Shown here one piece after another: positions 5,623-13,099 of a stretch of DNA of 14,860 nt (positions are counted from its first letter, which is position 1; each line of letters begins with the position of its first letter). The DNA lies in contig CAYWSH010000081.1 of NCBI GenBank assembly GCA_964460655.1, positions 1 to 14,860 on the forward strand. Reading direction: 5' to 3'. The translations under genes and the position numbers were made by a program. This stretch comes from CAVUAF01 sp964460655 (GTDB taxonomy: Bacteria; Acidobacteriota; Terriglobia; Terriglobales; Acidobacteriaceae). Under the pieces are notes generated by a model. That model saw nothing but the letters and a program-made list of their open reading frames with translations, was not told the DNA's origin and made no database searches.

Positions 5623-8600
5623 ATGGCGAAACGCTTCGCACTCGCGAGCTTGTGCGTTCTGGTGTTCGGTCTGACTGCCGCCGCGCAGAGCGCGCATCCG
5701 CTGCTGCACGCGCCTTCTGTCAGCCGCACCCAGGTCGCCTTTGTTTATGGCGACGACATCTGGAGCGCCCCGCGGAACGGTGGCGACGCGCATCCCCTGA
5801 CCACCGGGCCGGGCACAAAGAGCGTGCCCGCCTTCTCGCCTGACGGCAACTGGATCGCTTACACCGGTAACATCGACGGGAACGCCGATGTGTACGTTAT
5901 CCCCGCGGCCGGCGGCGTTCCGCGGCGGCTGACGCATCACCCCGCGGCTGATCTCGTCATCGGCTGGACGCCCGACGGCAAGCGCGTGCTCTTCCGCTCG
6001 TCGCGCAATGCATTCTCGTCGCCGCAGCGGCTGTTCACCATCGGCCTGGAGGGTGGCCTGCCGTACGAGATCCCGCTGCCGGAAGCGGTGAACGGGTCGT
6101 TCTCCGCCGACGGCAAACAACTCGCCTACGTGCCGTTCCAGAACGGCCAGCAGGCGTGGAAGCGCTATCGCGGCGGCAGCGCACCGCGCGTTTGGATCGC
6201 CAACCTCGCCGACTCCAGCACCGTCGCCGTGCCGCGCGACGCTTCGAACGACAACTCTCCGATGTGGGTCGGCGACAAGGTCTACTTCCTCTCGGACCGC
6301 AGCGGCTCGATAACGCTCTTTAGCTACGACACGCGCACGAAAAGAGTCGACCAGGCACTCGCGCCCCAGGGCGGCGACATCAAGTATGCCTCCGCCAACG
6401 GCAGCACCATCGTGTTCGAGCAGGTCGGCACGCTGCGGATGTTCGACACGCAGACCGGCAAAGCCAGCGACCTGAGGGTCAACGTCGCCGGCGACCTGCC
6501 GAACCTGCGCGCGCACTTTGAGGCCGTCGGGCAGCGCGTCACGAACTTCGGCATCTCCCCTGCGGGCGCGCGCGCCGTCTTCGAAGCGCATGGCGAGATC
6601 CTCACCGTACCCGCCGACAAGGGCGACATCCGCAACCTGACGAACACCACCGGCGTCGCCGAGCGCGATCCCGCCTGGTCACCCGACGGTAAGTGGATCG
6701 CCTACTTCTCCGACGAATCCGGCGAATACGAACTGCATTTGCGTTCGCAGGACGGCATGAGTGCGCCCAAGAAGATCAATCTGGGTAATCCGCCGTCATT
6801 CTTCTACGCGCCCGTGTGGTCACCCGACAGCAAGAAGATCGCGTACCACGACAAGCGTCTCAACCTTTGGTACGTGGACATCGCCAAGGGCACGCCCGTC
6901 AAGGTGGATACGGATTACTACGACCATCCCGAGCGCTCGTTCGACCCCGCGTGGTCGCCGGACAACAAGTGGATCACCTACACGAAACGCCTGCCGAGCC
7001 AGTTGCACGCGGTGTTCGTCTACTCGCTCGACACCACCAAGAGCAACCAGATCACCGACGGCCTGAGCGATGCGCGCTATCCGTGGTTCGATCGCAACGG
7101 CAAGTATCTGTACTTCACGGCGTCGACAGACGTTGGCCCGACGGCGGCGTGGCTTGATCTCTCCAGCTTCGGCCGCGACACGAGTCGGGCGGCGTACGTG
7201 GTCGTGCTGAAAAAGGACGACCCCTCGCCGCTCGCTCCCGAAAGCGACGAAGAGAAGGCCGCCGCTGAAGCGAAGTCTGAGGACAAGCCGTCGCCGATGA
7301 CCGAAGGCACACAGAAGCCCCAGACCGAAGACGCGAAAGCGGATGCTGCGAAAACCGCCGACGCGAAACCGGGTGACGCCAAGCCCGATGCCAAGCCCGC
7401 CGATAAGAAAGTCACGGTCACCGTGGATTTCGATGGCATCTCGCAACGCATCCTGTCGCTGCCCATCCCCGCGCGGAACTACGTCGGCATGTATGCCGGC
7501 GCAGCCGGCCAGCTCTTCCTGCTGGAAGCGCCTTCGACACCTGCTCTGGCTCCGGGCGGAGGCGGCAACTCGCTGTACCGCTTCGAACTCGGAGTGCGTC
7601 GCGTCAACAAGTTGCTCGACGGGGTGCGCGATTTTGCCGTCTCCGCCGACGGCAAGAAGATGCTCTATCGCATGGGCGCCGGCGCGGCTGCTCGCTGGCT
7701 CATCGCCAGTGTTCCGCCGCCTACGCCGCCGGGCCCGGCCCCGAGCGCCGAAGGCCCGGGCGCCGGCGGCCCGCGCATCAACGGCGAAGCGCTTCGCCTC
7801 GACGCCATGAACGTCTGGGTGGATCCGCGCGCCGAATTCAAGCAGATGTACCACGAGGTGTGGCGCATCGAGCGCGACTACCTCTACGACCCGAACCTCC
7901 ACGGTCTCGACTGGAAGGCGTCTGACAAGAAGTATGAGCCGTATCTCGCGTCGGTCGCGAGCCGCAGCGACCTGAGCTATCTCTTCAACGAGATGCTGGG
8001 CGAGATCACCATCGGTCACATGTATGTCAGCAATCCCGCTCCCTTCCCCGGCGGTGGCGCGCAGAATCCGCGGGTTGGCCTGCTCGGCGCCGACTACAAG
8101 ATCGAGAACGGCCGCTATCGCTTCGCCAAGGTCTACCAGGGTGAGAACTGGAACCCCGGCCTGCGTGCGCCGCTCACCGAACCCGGCGTCAACGTGAAGG
8201 AAGGCGACTACCTGCTCGAGGTCAACGGCCGGGAGTTGAAGGGTTCCGACGAGGTCTTCGAATTCTTCGAAGGGACCGCCGGCCACCAGGTGTTGCTCAA
8301 GGTCGGCTCGGACCCGACGGGCAAAGGTGCGCGCACCGTGACGGTGGTACCCATCGTCATCGAACAGGCGCTGCGCAACCGCGAGTGGATCGATCAGAAC
8401 CGCCGCAAGGTGGATGAACTCAGCGGCGGCAAGCTGGCGTACGTCTACTTGCCGAATACGGCCGCGGCGGGCTTCACTTTCTTCAACCGCTACTACTACG
8501 CCCAGGTCGGTCGCGAAGGCGTGGTGGTCGACGAACGCTTCAATGGCGGTGGCGCCATCGCCGACTACGTCATCGACCAGCTGCGGCGTCCCGTCACCAG

Positions 8601-9105
8601 CTATTGGACCACGCGTGAAGGTCACGACTTCAGCTCGCCCTTTGGCTCCATCTACGGGCCGAAGGCGATGATCATCAACAACTACGCCGGCTCCGGCGGC
8701 GACGCCATGCCGTGGATCTTCCGTCACGAAAAACTTGGCTCGCTGGTCGGCACGCGGACGTGGGGCGGGCTGGTCGGCATCTACGACTATCCCGAACTGA
8801 TCGACGGTGGCAGCGTCACCGCGCCGCGCGTGGCGTTCTACAGCCCCGAGGGTCAGTGGGACGTGGAGAACCACGGCGTCGCACCCGACTATGACGTGGA
8901 CTTCTCGCCGAAGGCCTGGCGTGAAGGCCACGACGTGCAGCTGGAAAAGGCCGTGCAGGTCGTGCTGGACCAGCTGAAGAAAGAACCCTTGAAGACGGCG
9001 AAGAAGCCGGCCTATCCGGATTACCAGCACGGCAAGCCGCTCTCACCAACGGCGATGCCGGGCGAACCGGCGGCGTCATCGTCGGGGAAAGGCAAGGACC
9101 AGTAG
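5623..9105 (+). CDS. Secreted tricorn-family serine protease (S41-type catalytic domain)
   Basis: The 1160-residue product begins with a signal peptide (MAKRF, hydrophobic core, TAAA before Gln22), then carries beta-propeller repeats of the WD40/TolB-like kind (FSPDGNWIAYTG, WSPDGKWIAYFSDE, WSPDSKKIAYHDK). An acidic/Lys/Pro/Ala linker (about 534-596) and a second Pro/Gly-rich linker (about 697-720) follow. The tricorn core comes next, then a PDZ-like domain (about 816-912) and the S41 catalytic core. Active-site candidates are His799 (GHMYV), Ser1024 in AGSGGD, and Glu1082 in VENHG; VVVDERFNGGG (967-977) precedes the nucleophile. Thermoplasma tricorn has Ser-His at the first site; here the Ser is Gly798, a change to note. 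Members degrade peptides; this one is exported. TGAGGA lies just upstream of the ATG. The gene appears to be a single transcription unit. Confidence 0.9.
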   Translation: MAKRFALASLCVLVFGLTAAAQSAHPLLHAPSVSRTQVAFVYGDDIWSAPRNGGDAHPLTTGPGTKSVPAFSPDGNWIAYTGNIDGNADVYVIPAAGGVPRRLTHHPAADLVIGWTPDGKRVLFRSSRNAFSSPQRLFTIGLEGGLPYEIPLPEAVNGSFSADGKQLAYVPFQNGQQAWKRYRGGSAPRVWIANLADSSTVAVPRDASNDNSPMWVGDKVYFLSDRSGSITLFSYDTRTKRVDQALAPQGGDIKYASANGSTIVFEQVGTLRMFDTQTGKASDLRVNVAGDLPNLRAHFEAVGQRVTNFGISPAGARAVFEAHGEILTVPADKGDIRNLTNTTGVAERDPAWSPDGKWIAYFSDESGEYELHLRSQDGMSAPKKINLGNPPSFFYAPVWSPDSKKIAYHDKRLNLWYVDIAKGTPVKVDTDYYDHPERSFDPAWSPDNKWITYTKRLPSQLHAVFVYSLDTTKSNQITDGLSDARYPWFDRNGKYLYFTASTDVGPTAAWLDLSSFGRDTSRAAYVVVLKKDDPSPLAPESDEEKAAAEAKSEDKPSPMTEGTQKPQTEDAKADAAKTADAKPGDAKPDAKPADKKVTVTVDFDGISQRILSLPIPARNYVGMYAGAAGQLFLLEAPSTPALAPGGGGNSLYRFELGVRRVNKLLDGVRDFAVSADGKKMLYRMGAGAAARWLIASVPPPTPPGPAPSAEGPGAGGPRINGEALRLDAMNVWVDPRAEFKQMYHEVWRIERDYLYDPNLHGLDWKASDKKYEPYLASVASRSDLSYLFNEMLGEITIGHMYVSNPAPFPGGGAQNPRVGLLGADYKIENGRYRFAKVYQGENWNPGLRAPLTEPGVNVKEGDYLLEVNGRELKGSDEVFEFFEGTAGHQVLLKVGSDPTGKGARTVTVVPIVIEQALRNREWIDQNRRKVDELSGGKLAYVYLPNTAAAGFTFFNRYYYAQVGREGVVVDERFNGGGAIADYVIDQLRRPVTSYWTTREGHDFSSPFGSIYGPKAMIINNYAGSGGDAMPWIFRHEKLGSLVGTRTWGGLVGIYDYPELIDGGSVTAPRVAFYSPEGQWDVENHGVAPDYDVDFSPKAWREGHDVQLEKAVQVVLDQLKKEPLKTAKKPAYPDYQHGKPLSPTAMPGEPAASSSGKGKDQ

Positions 9106-9120
9106 TCGGTTCTTTGTTGA

Positions 9121-9242
9121 TGCCCGAGCGAAGCTCATTCTTTATCCCGAGCGCAGCGAGGGAACCATATGGTCATCCGACCGCACGGGTACAATATGGT
9201 CCCTCGCTTCGCCATCTTCGTCATCCCGAGCGCAGCGAGGGA
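9121..9242. repeat. Cluster of dispersed repeats with two alternative hairpins
   Basis: ATCCCGAGCGCAGCGAGGGA occurs identically at 9144-9163 and 9223-9242. An inverted partner, TCCCTCGCTTCG, lies between them at 9200-9211, and a degenerate copy (CCCGAGCGAAGC) begins at 9123. The middle copy can pair with the left one (9151-9170 with 9194-9212, 18 pairs with one mismatch and one bulge) or with the right one (9200-9211 with 9231-9242, 11 of 12). It fills most of the space between the tricorn gene and the next gene and may act as a terminator for the tricorn gene; there is no T-run. Confidence 0.85.
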
Positions 9243-9283
9243 TCCCTATAGTCACCGCGCTGTATGGGTACCGTTCGGGATTT

Positions 9284-10276
9284 ATGAAAAAAGCCTTCGT
9301 ATTCCTCTTAGCCCTGCTTGTTGCGCTTCCCCTCTCCGCCTGGTGGGACCAGGGCCACATCCTCATCAATCGTGCAGCGCTGGCGAAGCTGCCCGCCGAC
9401 GTTCCGCTCTCGCTGCGTCTCGCCATCGAACAGATCGCCTATCTTGGTCCTGAGCCCGACCGTTGGCGCACGCGAGCGACCGAAGGCCCGCTGGAGAAGG
9501 CACAGGCGCCCGATCATTTCCTCAACATGGAAATGCTCGAAGGCTTCGGTCCTCTGCCCGAAGACCGCTACACCTTCATCGCCAAGCTGAACGAGAAGCG
9601 CATCAGGGACGAGGCTGCCGGCATGAAGCCGCCGGGTAAGGAAGCGCTCACGCCCGAGAACGTCGGCATGCAGCCGTACATCGCGATCGAGATCTACGAC
9701 CGCCTCAAGGCCGCGTTTCGCGAATATCGCCACGCGCTGCGTGACCAGAAGCCGACCGCGCCGATCGAAGCGACGATCATCCAATATGCCGGCTGGCTCG
9801 GCCACTACGTCGGCGACGCCGCGCAGCCGCTCCACACCACCATTCACTACAACGGCTGGGTCGGCGACAATCCGCGCGGCTTCTCGACGAGCGAAAGAGT
9901 CCACAGCGACTTCGAAGGCCGCTTCGTGCAGAACAATCTCGACCGCCTGAAGATCGATGACCTGCTGCACGCGCCGAAAAAGCTCAACAATGTCTTTCAG
10001 GATTATCAGGACTACTTGAAGCAGTCGAACCAGCTCGTCGTCCCGCTCTACGAGCTCGAGAAGGCAGGAGCGTTCAAGGACAAAGGAACGCCTGAGGGCT
10101 TTGAGTTCGTGCGCAAGCGTCTCGCCGCCGGCGCACAGATGCTTGCCGACATGTGGTACACGGCTTGGCTCGACAGCGCGATCGAACCGCCGCGGCGCGA
10201 GCCGCAACCAGCCGGCACCCCATCAGCCGCACCGGCCCAACCAAAGACACCAGCCCCGAAACCACCACAACCCTAA
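9284..10276 (+). CDS. Secreted S1/P1 nuclease / zinc-dependent phospholipase C family protein
   Basis: The signal peptide ends at ...PLSA19, so the mature protein begins with Trp20, as in this superfamily where the N-terminal Trp binds zinc through its amino group. Further ligands are in the right order and spacing: H25 (WWDQGH), D77 (APDHF), H174-x3-D178-x5-H184 (GHYVGDAAQPLH) and H207-x3-E211 (HSDFEGRF). The last two motifs have the same spacing as in Bacillus phospholipase C. Activity is therefore a trinuclear-zinc phosphodiesterase, either a single-strand nuclease or a phospholipase; sequence alone does not decide. The protein ends in a Pro/Ala-rich tail of about 30 residues. Only a weak ribosome-binding site precedes the ATG. 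A TATAGT at 9247-9252 could be a -10 box. It is flanked on both sides by repeats and appears to be a single gene. Confidence 0.87.
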   Translation: MKKAFVFLLALLVALPLSAWWDQGHILINRAALAKLPADVPLSLRLAIEQIAYLGPEPDRWRTRATEGPLEKAQAPDHFLNMEMLEGFGPLPEDRYTFIAKLNEKRIRDEAAGMKPPGKEALTPENVGMQPYIAIEIYDRLKAAFREYRHALRDQKPTAPIEATIIQYAGWLGHYVGDAAQPLHTTIHYNGWVGDNPRGFSTSERVHSDFEGRFVQNNLDRLKIDDLLHAPKKLNNVFQDYQDYLKQSNQLVVPLYELEKAGAFKDKGTPEGFEFVRKRLAAGAQMLADMWYTAWLDSAIEPPRREPQPAGTPSAAPAQPKTPAPKPPQP

Positions 10277-10281
10277 GTGCT

Positions 10282-10465
10282 GTCATCCTGAGGCCTGCTC
10301 CCGAAGCTTCGGGATGGCCGAAGGATCCAGCGAATGCTGGCACCGGCCTTATCGCCATACGCTTTCCGGCCACGGAATCGAAGCTCTCGATTGAAAAAGT
10401 GAGCGCGGCACTCGCAGTGCAAGATGTCGTGGGATCCTTCGGCCAGAGTCAAGCCTCAGGATGAC
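10282..10465. repeat. 184-bp inverted-repeat element (MITE- or REP-like)
   Basis: The ends are perfect 13-bp inverted repeats, GTCATCCTGAGGC (10282-10294) and GCCTCAGGATGAC (10453-10465). Each is accompanied by an inner inverted motif, GGCCGAAGGATCC (10315-10327) and GGATCCTTCGGCC (10432-10444), so the two halves face each other. Between the left motifs lies a perfect 16-bp palindrome, TCCCGAAGCTTCGGGA (10299-10314), and a small hairpin GCACT-CGC-AGTGC is at 10408-10420. No open frame of a transposase is present. Its TCATCC-GAG...GGATCC layout matches the repeat cluster upstream at 9222-9246, which suggests one family. Confidence 0.85.
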
Positions 10466-10764
10466 GGTGCAGACGGTGGCGTCGACGCGCTCGCTGCTGG
10501 GTGCATCTCGATCACTTCCGCCACGCGCCCTTCCTTCACCGCTTCGAGGATGCGGCGGTGCTGCGCCTTCAAGAGCTCGTGCATCTTCTCGTCGCTGAAA
10601 TCAGGCTGCGCCATCTGCTCGGCGTAGGAAGAAGCGGTTTTGCCGATACAGCGTCCGCGAATGAACACCTGGGTCTGCAACAGTTGCTGCTGCCGGCGCG
10701 CCTCACTCTGCACGTGATACACCGTGTCGCCGTGCTTCACGTCGGTATTGAATCCGAAGATCAA
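10456..10764 (-). CDS. Small conserved-looking hypothetical protein (102 aa)
   Basis: The product has no signal peptide or membrane segment and reads as a short beta-rich start (MIFGFNTDVKHGDTVYHVQS), a middle with QTQVFIRGRCIGK, and a helical, charged C-terminal half (FSDEKMHELLKAQHRRILEAVKEGR). I do not know a function; the composition is protein-like rather than shadow-like. The start is TTG at 10764 because the codon immediately before it in frame is a stop. No strong ribosome-binding site is seen. The last ten residues are Ala/Ser/Pro, and the final two codons plus the TGA come from the end of the neighbouring inverted repeat (10453-10465), so the C-terminus appears to have been reshaped by that element. 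It is transcribed divergently from the nuo operon. Confidence 0.7.
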   Translation of the reverse strand: MIFGFNTDVKHGDTVYHVQSEARRQQQLLQTQVFIRGRCIGKTASSYAEQMAQPDFSDEKMHELLKAQHRRILEAVKEGRVAEVIEMHPAASASTPPSAPSS

Positions 10765-10817
10765 TCAGCACCCGTTTCAGCACACGAAACGCCGCTGCTG
10801 GCGCGTCCTTCCACGGC

Positions 10818-10847
10818 TTGACACTCGCCGAACGCGGCTTCTATAAC
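10818..10847 (+). promoter_or_regulatory. Sigma70-type promoter of the nuo operon
   Basis: TTGACA (10818-10823) matches the -35 consensus perfectly and TATAAC (10842-10847) matches five of six at -10, with an 18-bp spacer. Transcription would begin near 10854, about 75 nt before the nuoA ATG. It lies in the intergenic region between the divergent small gene and nuoA. Confidence 0.8.
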
Positions 10848-10930
10848 TGACTGTTTACCCAGCACTTGCCGCGCTTGTCGTGTACCGGCTTGGTCGCGAA
10901 AAAGTCGCTGGATTATGGCACGCCGTCCGC

Positions 10931-11335
10931 ATGCCCGACAATTATTTCGTCCGTTATCTGCCGCTCCTGATGCACCTCGCCGTCGTGCTGCTCATGGCGG
11001 GCGGCATGGTGCTGCTCTCGTGGCTCTTGGGCAAGCATCGCCCCAGCCGCGTGAAGCTGATGGCGTATGAATGCGGCATCGTCCCCACCGGTGACGCACG
11101 CGGGCGCTTTTCCGTGAAGTTCTATCTCGTGGCGATGCTCTTCATCCTGTTCGACGTGGAAGCCGTGTTCATCTACCCCTGGGCCGCCATTTTCCGCGAA
11201 CTCATCCGCAACGGCCTCGGCATGTTCGGCTTCTGGGAGATGATGATCTACATCGCCATCGTCCTCGTCGGCTTCTGGTACGTGTGGAAGAAGGGCGTCA
11301 TCGACTGGTCCAAGACGCATAAAGGCGAGGTGTAG
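10931..11335 (+). CDS. nuoA: NADH-quinone oxidoreductase subunit A
   Basis: NuoA is a small membrane subunit of complex I, at the junction of the peripheral and membrane arms near the quinone channel. The 134-residue product has three transmembrane segments (about 8-34, 62-86, 98-120). Between TM1 and TM2 is the family signature MAYECGIVPTGDARGRFSVK, and TM2 reads FYLVAMLFILFDVEAVFIYPW with its conserved Asp/Glu. The ATG at 10931 gives the usual N-terminus just before TM1. A GTG at 10880 would add 17 residues of basic character without similarity to the family. Neither start has a good ribosome-binding site. It is the first gene of the nuo operon, about 75 nt after the promoter start, with nuoC 2 nt downstream. 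Confidence 0.93.
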   Translation: MPDNYFVRYLPLLMHLAVVLLMAGGMVLLSWLLGKHRPSRVKLMAYECGIVPTGDARGRFSVKFYLVAMLFILFDVEAVFIYPWAAIFRELIRNGLGMFGFWEMMIYIAIVLVGFWYVWKKGVIDWSKTHKGEV

Positions 11336-11337
11336 GC

Positions 11338-11829
11338 GTGACCGATGAAGTCGCTGTCACTCCGCCGCCCAGCGAGCCAGCCGCTGTTACGCGCTTGCGC
11401 TCGTGGAACCCGGCAGCCGTCGAGGAGTTCACGGTCGATCGCGGTGAGCTCAGCATCCGCATCGCCCGCCCCTTCATCCGCGATGCGGTAGCTTTTCTGC
11501 GCGACGACGCCGACCTGCGCTGCAATTTCCTCAGCGACGTGACCTGCGTTGACTGGTATCCGCGCGAGCCGCGCTTCGAGGTCGTGTATCACCTGCTCTC
11601 CATCCCGAACAAGCAGCGCGTGCGCCTGAAGGTCGCGCTCCCCGGAAACGACGCGAACCTCGAGTCTGTGACCAGCGTCTTCCCTGCCACGAATTTCTTC
11701 GAGCGTGAAGTCTTTGATTTGTTCGGCGTGCGCTTCTCCGGCCATCCGTACATGAAGCGACTGATGATGCCGGAAGATTGGGAAGGGCACCCGCTTAGGA
11801 AGGATTACCCCGTGGAGGGATACCGATGA
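11338..11829 (+). CDS. nuoC: NADH-quinone oxidoreductase subunit C (30 kDa)
   Basis: NuoC is a peripheral-arm subunit of complex I that packs against NuoD. The 163-residue product carries the family signatures FFEREVFDLFGVRFSGHP (from about residue 120) and GHPLRKDYPVEG (about 150-161). It starts with GTG, preceded by GAGG (11327-11330) at 7 nt. The first 20 residues are Pro/Ala-rich and variable. It follows nuoA by 2 nt, where nuoB usually lies, and ends with an ATGA overlap with a small ORF, beyond which nuoD starts. It is a separate gene here, not the NuoCD fusion seen in E. coli. Confidence 0.93.
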   Translation: MTDEVAVTPPPSEPAAVTRLRSWNPAAVEEFTVDRGELSIRIARPFIRDAVAFLRDDADLRCNFLSDVTCVDWYPREPRFEVVYHLLSIPNKQRVRLKVALPGNDANLESVTSVFPATNFFEREVFDLFGVRFSGHPYMKRLMMPEDWEGHPLRKDYPVEGYR

Positions 11830-11891
11830 ATCGCCGAGTTGGAGCAGTTTTCAATTCCGCAATTCGGCAATTCGGCAATTCCGCAATCTGA
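11826..11891 (+). CDS. Candidate 21-codon coupling mini-ORF between nuoC and nuoD
   Basis: The ATG at 11826 overlaps the nuoC stop (ATGA). It is preceded by GGAGGG (11814-11819) at 6 nt, the strongest ribosome-binding site in this part of the operon. It runs 21 codons and stops at 11889-11891, 2 nt before the nuoD ATG, which itself has no ribosome-binding site. Codons 9-21 are made of the octamer repeat, so the peptide is unlikely to have a function of its own. Its role could be to carry ribosomes across the repeat to nuoD. Whether it is translated is inference. Confidence 0.4.
   Translation: MNRRVGAVFNSAIRQFGNSAI
11852..11887 (+). repeat. 4.5-copy octamer tandem repeat CAATTC(C/G)G
   Basis: Units are CAATTCCG, CAATTCGG, CAATTCGG, CAATTCCG and a final CAAT. 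All share the AATT core. It lies within the 64-nt nuoC-nuoD spacer, the only sizeable spacer in the operon, and is more A/T-rich than its surroundings. Confidence 0.95.
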
Positions 11892-11893
11892 CG

Positions 11894-13099
11894 ATGGCCC
11901 ACCTCACGCAAACTCCGGTGCTCGAGAGCGGCCAGGACCGCACCATGATCCTGAACATGGGACCGCAGCATCCCTCGACCCACGGTGTGCTGCGCCTGGT
12001 GCTCGAGATCGAGGGCGAGACCATCATTCGCATGATGCCCGACCTCGGCTACCTGCACACCGGCATCGAGAAGACGTGCGAAGCGAAGTTCTACCAGCAG
12101 GTGGTGCCGCTCACCGACCGCATCGACTACCTCTGTCCCATGACCAACAACCTCTGCTACGTGCTTGCGGTGGAGAAGTTGTTGGGGCTCGACATACCTG
12201 AGCGCGCGCAGTGGATCCGCGTCATGCTGAACGAGCTCACACGCATCGGCTCGCACCTGGTGTGGCTGGGCACACACGCGCTCGATATCGGCGCGATGAC
12301 CGTGTTCCTCTACTGCTTCCGCGAGCGTGAAGACATCCTGCGTCTGTTCGAAGCCGTGAGCGGCCAGCGCATGATGACCAGCTACTTCCGCGTCGGCGGG
12401 CTCGCCATGGAGCCGCCGCTCGGCTTCTTCCAGCGCGTGAAGAAGTTCGCCGATAAGTTCCCATCGCGCGTCGATGAATACGAAGCACTGCTGACCGGCA
12501 ATCCCATCTGGATCCGCCGCACGAAGGGCGTCGCGCACCTCAGTGCCGATGACGCGCTCGCCCTCGGTTGCACCGGCCCCACGTTGCGCGCAAGCGGCGT
12601 CGATTGGGACCTGCGCCGCGACATGCCGTATTCCGGCTACGAAAAGTTCCGGTTCAAAGTCCCAGTCTCACAGGACGGCGACGTGTGGGCGCGGTACATC
12701 ACGCGCGTGCAGGAGCTGCGCGAATCCATCGGCATCGTGCAGCAGGCGCTCGCCGGTCTTCCCGAGGGGCCGGTCAAGGCTGACGCGCCGAAAGTCGTCC
12801 TGCCCGACCGCGAGAAGATGAAGACACAGATGGAAGCCCTTATCTACCACTTCAAGATCGTGACTGAAGGCTTCCGCGTTCCGCCGGGCGAGGTCTACCA
12901 GGCGGTGGAATCGCCGCGCGGCGAGATGGGCTACTACGTCGTGAGCGACGGCACCGCGAAGCCGTATCGCGTGCACATGCGCTCGCCGTCCTACGCGAAC
13001 CTGCAAGCGCTGAACAAGATGTGCGAAGGCCGCCTGATCGCCGACGTGGTGGCCGCGATCGGAAGTATCGACATTGTGCTGGGGGAGATTGACCGCTGA
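11894..13099 (+). CDS. nuoD: NADH-quinone oxidoreductase subunit D (49 kDa)
   Basis: NuoD forms much of the quinone-binding site of complex I. The 401-residue product begins with a short variable part, then the conserved NMGPQHPSTHGVLRL, in which His30 corresponds to the quinone-site His; Tyr79 (DRIDYLCPM) is 49 residues further, the same distance as between bovine His59 and Tyr108. Other signatures are LGYLHTGIEK, LNELTRIGSHLVWLG and, at the end, IGSIDIVLGEIDR. Length and ends are normal for the family. The ATG has no ribosome-binding site of its own and follows the mini-ORF at 11826-11891. The stop codon overlaps the nuoE start (TGATG), so translation of nuoE is likely coupled. Confidence 0.96.
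   Translation: MAHLTQTPVLESGQDRTMILNMGPQHPSTHGVLRLVLEIEGETIIRMMPDLGYLHTGIEKTCEAKFYQQVVPLTDRIDYLCPMTNNLCYVLAVEKLLGLDIPERAQWIRVMLNELTRIGSHLVWLGTHALDIGAMTVFLYCFREREDILRLFEAVSGQRMMTSYFRVGGLAMEPPLGFFQRVKKFADKFPSRVDEYEALLTGNPIWIRRTKGVAHLSADDALALGCTGPTLRASGVDWDLRRDMPYSGYEKFRFKVPVSQDGDVWARYITRVQELRESIGIVQQALAGLPEGPVKADAPKVVLPDREKMKTQMEALIYHFKIVTEGFRVPPGEVYQAVESPRGEMGYYVVSDGTAKPYRVHMRSPSYANLQALNKMCEGRLIADVVAAIGSIDIVLGEIDR

Noticed and set aside
6820..9030. 736-codon minus-strand open frame opposite the tricorn gene
   Set aside because: Length alone is impressive, but it is antisense to a gene with clear domains and catalytic motifs. It has low-complexity Arg/Val/Ala/Asp composition and no motif; it reflects codon bias.
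9144..9242. Repeats resembling a small CRISPR array
   Set aside because: Copies are in both orientations and the spacing is uneven; no cas gene is nearby.
10773..10791. Inverted repeat CGTTTC-7-GAAACG upstream of the nuo promoter
   Set aside because: Arms are only 6 bp and it lies 27 bp before the -35 box; too short to claim as an operator.
11839..12201. 120-codon plus-strand frame starting at the nuoC-nuoD spacer and overlapping nuoD
   Set aside because: Out-of-frame reading of nuoD with a His/Arg-rich composition. It matters only as the frame that would be entered if the octamer number changed.
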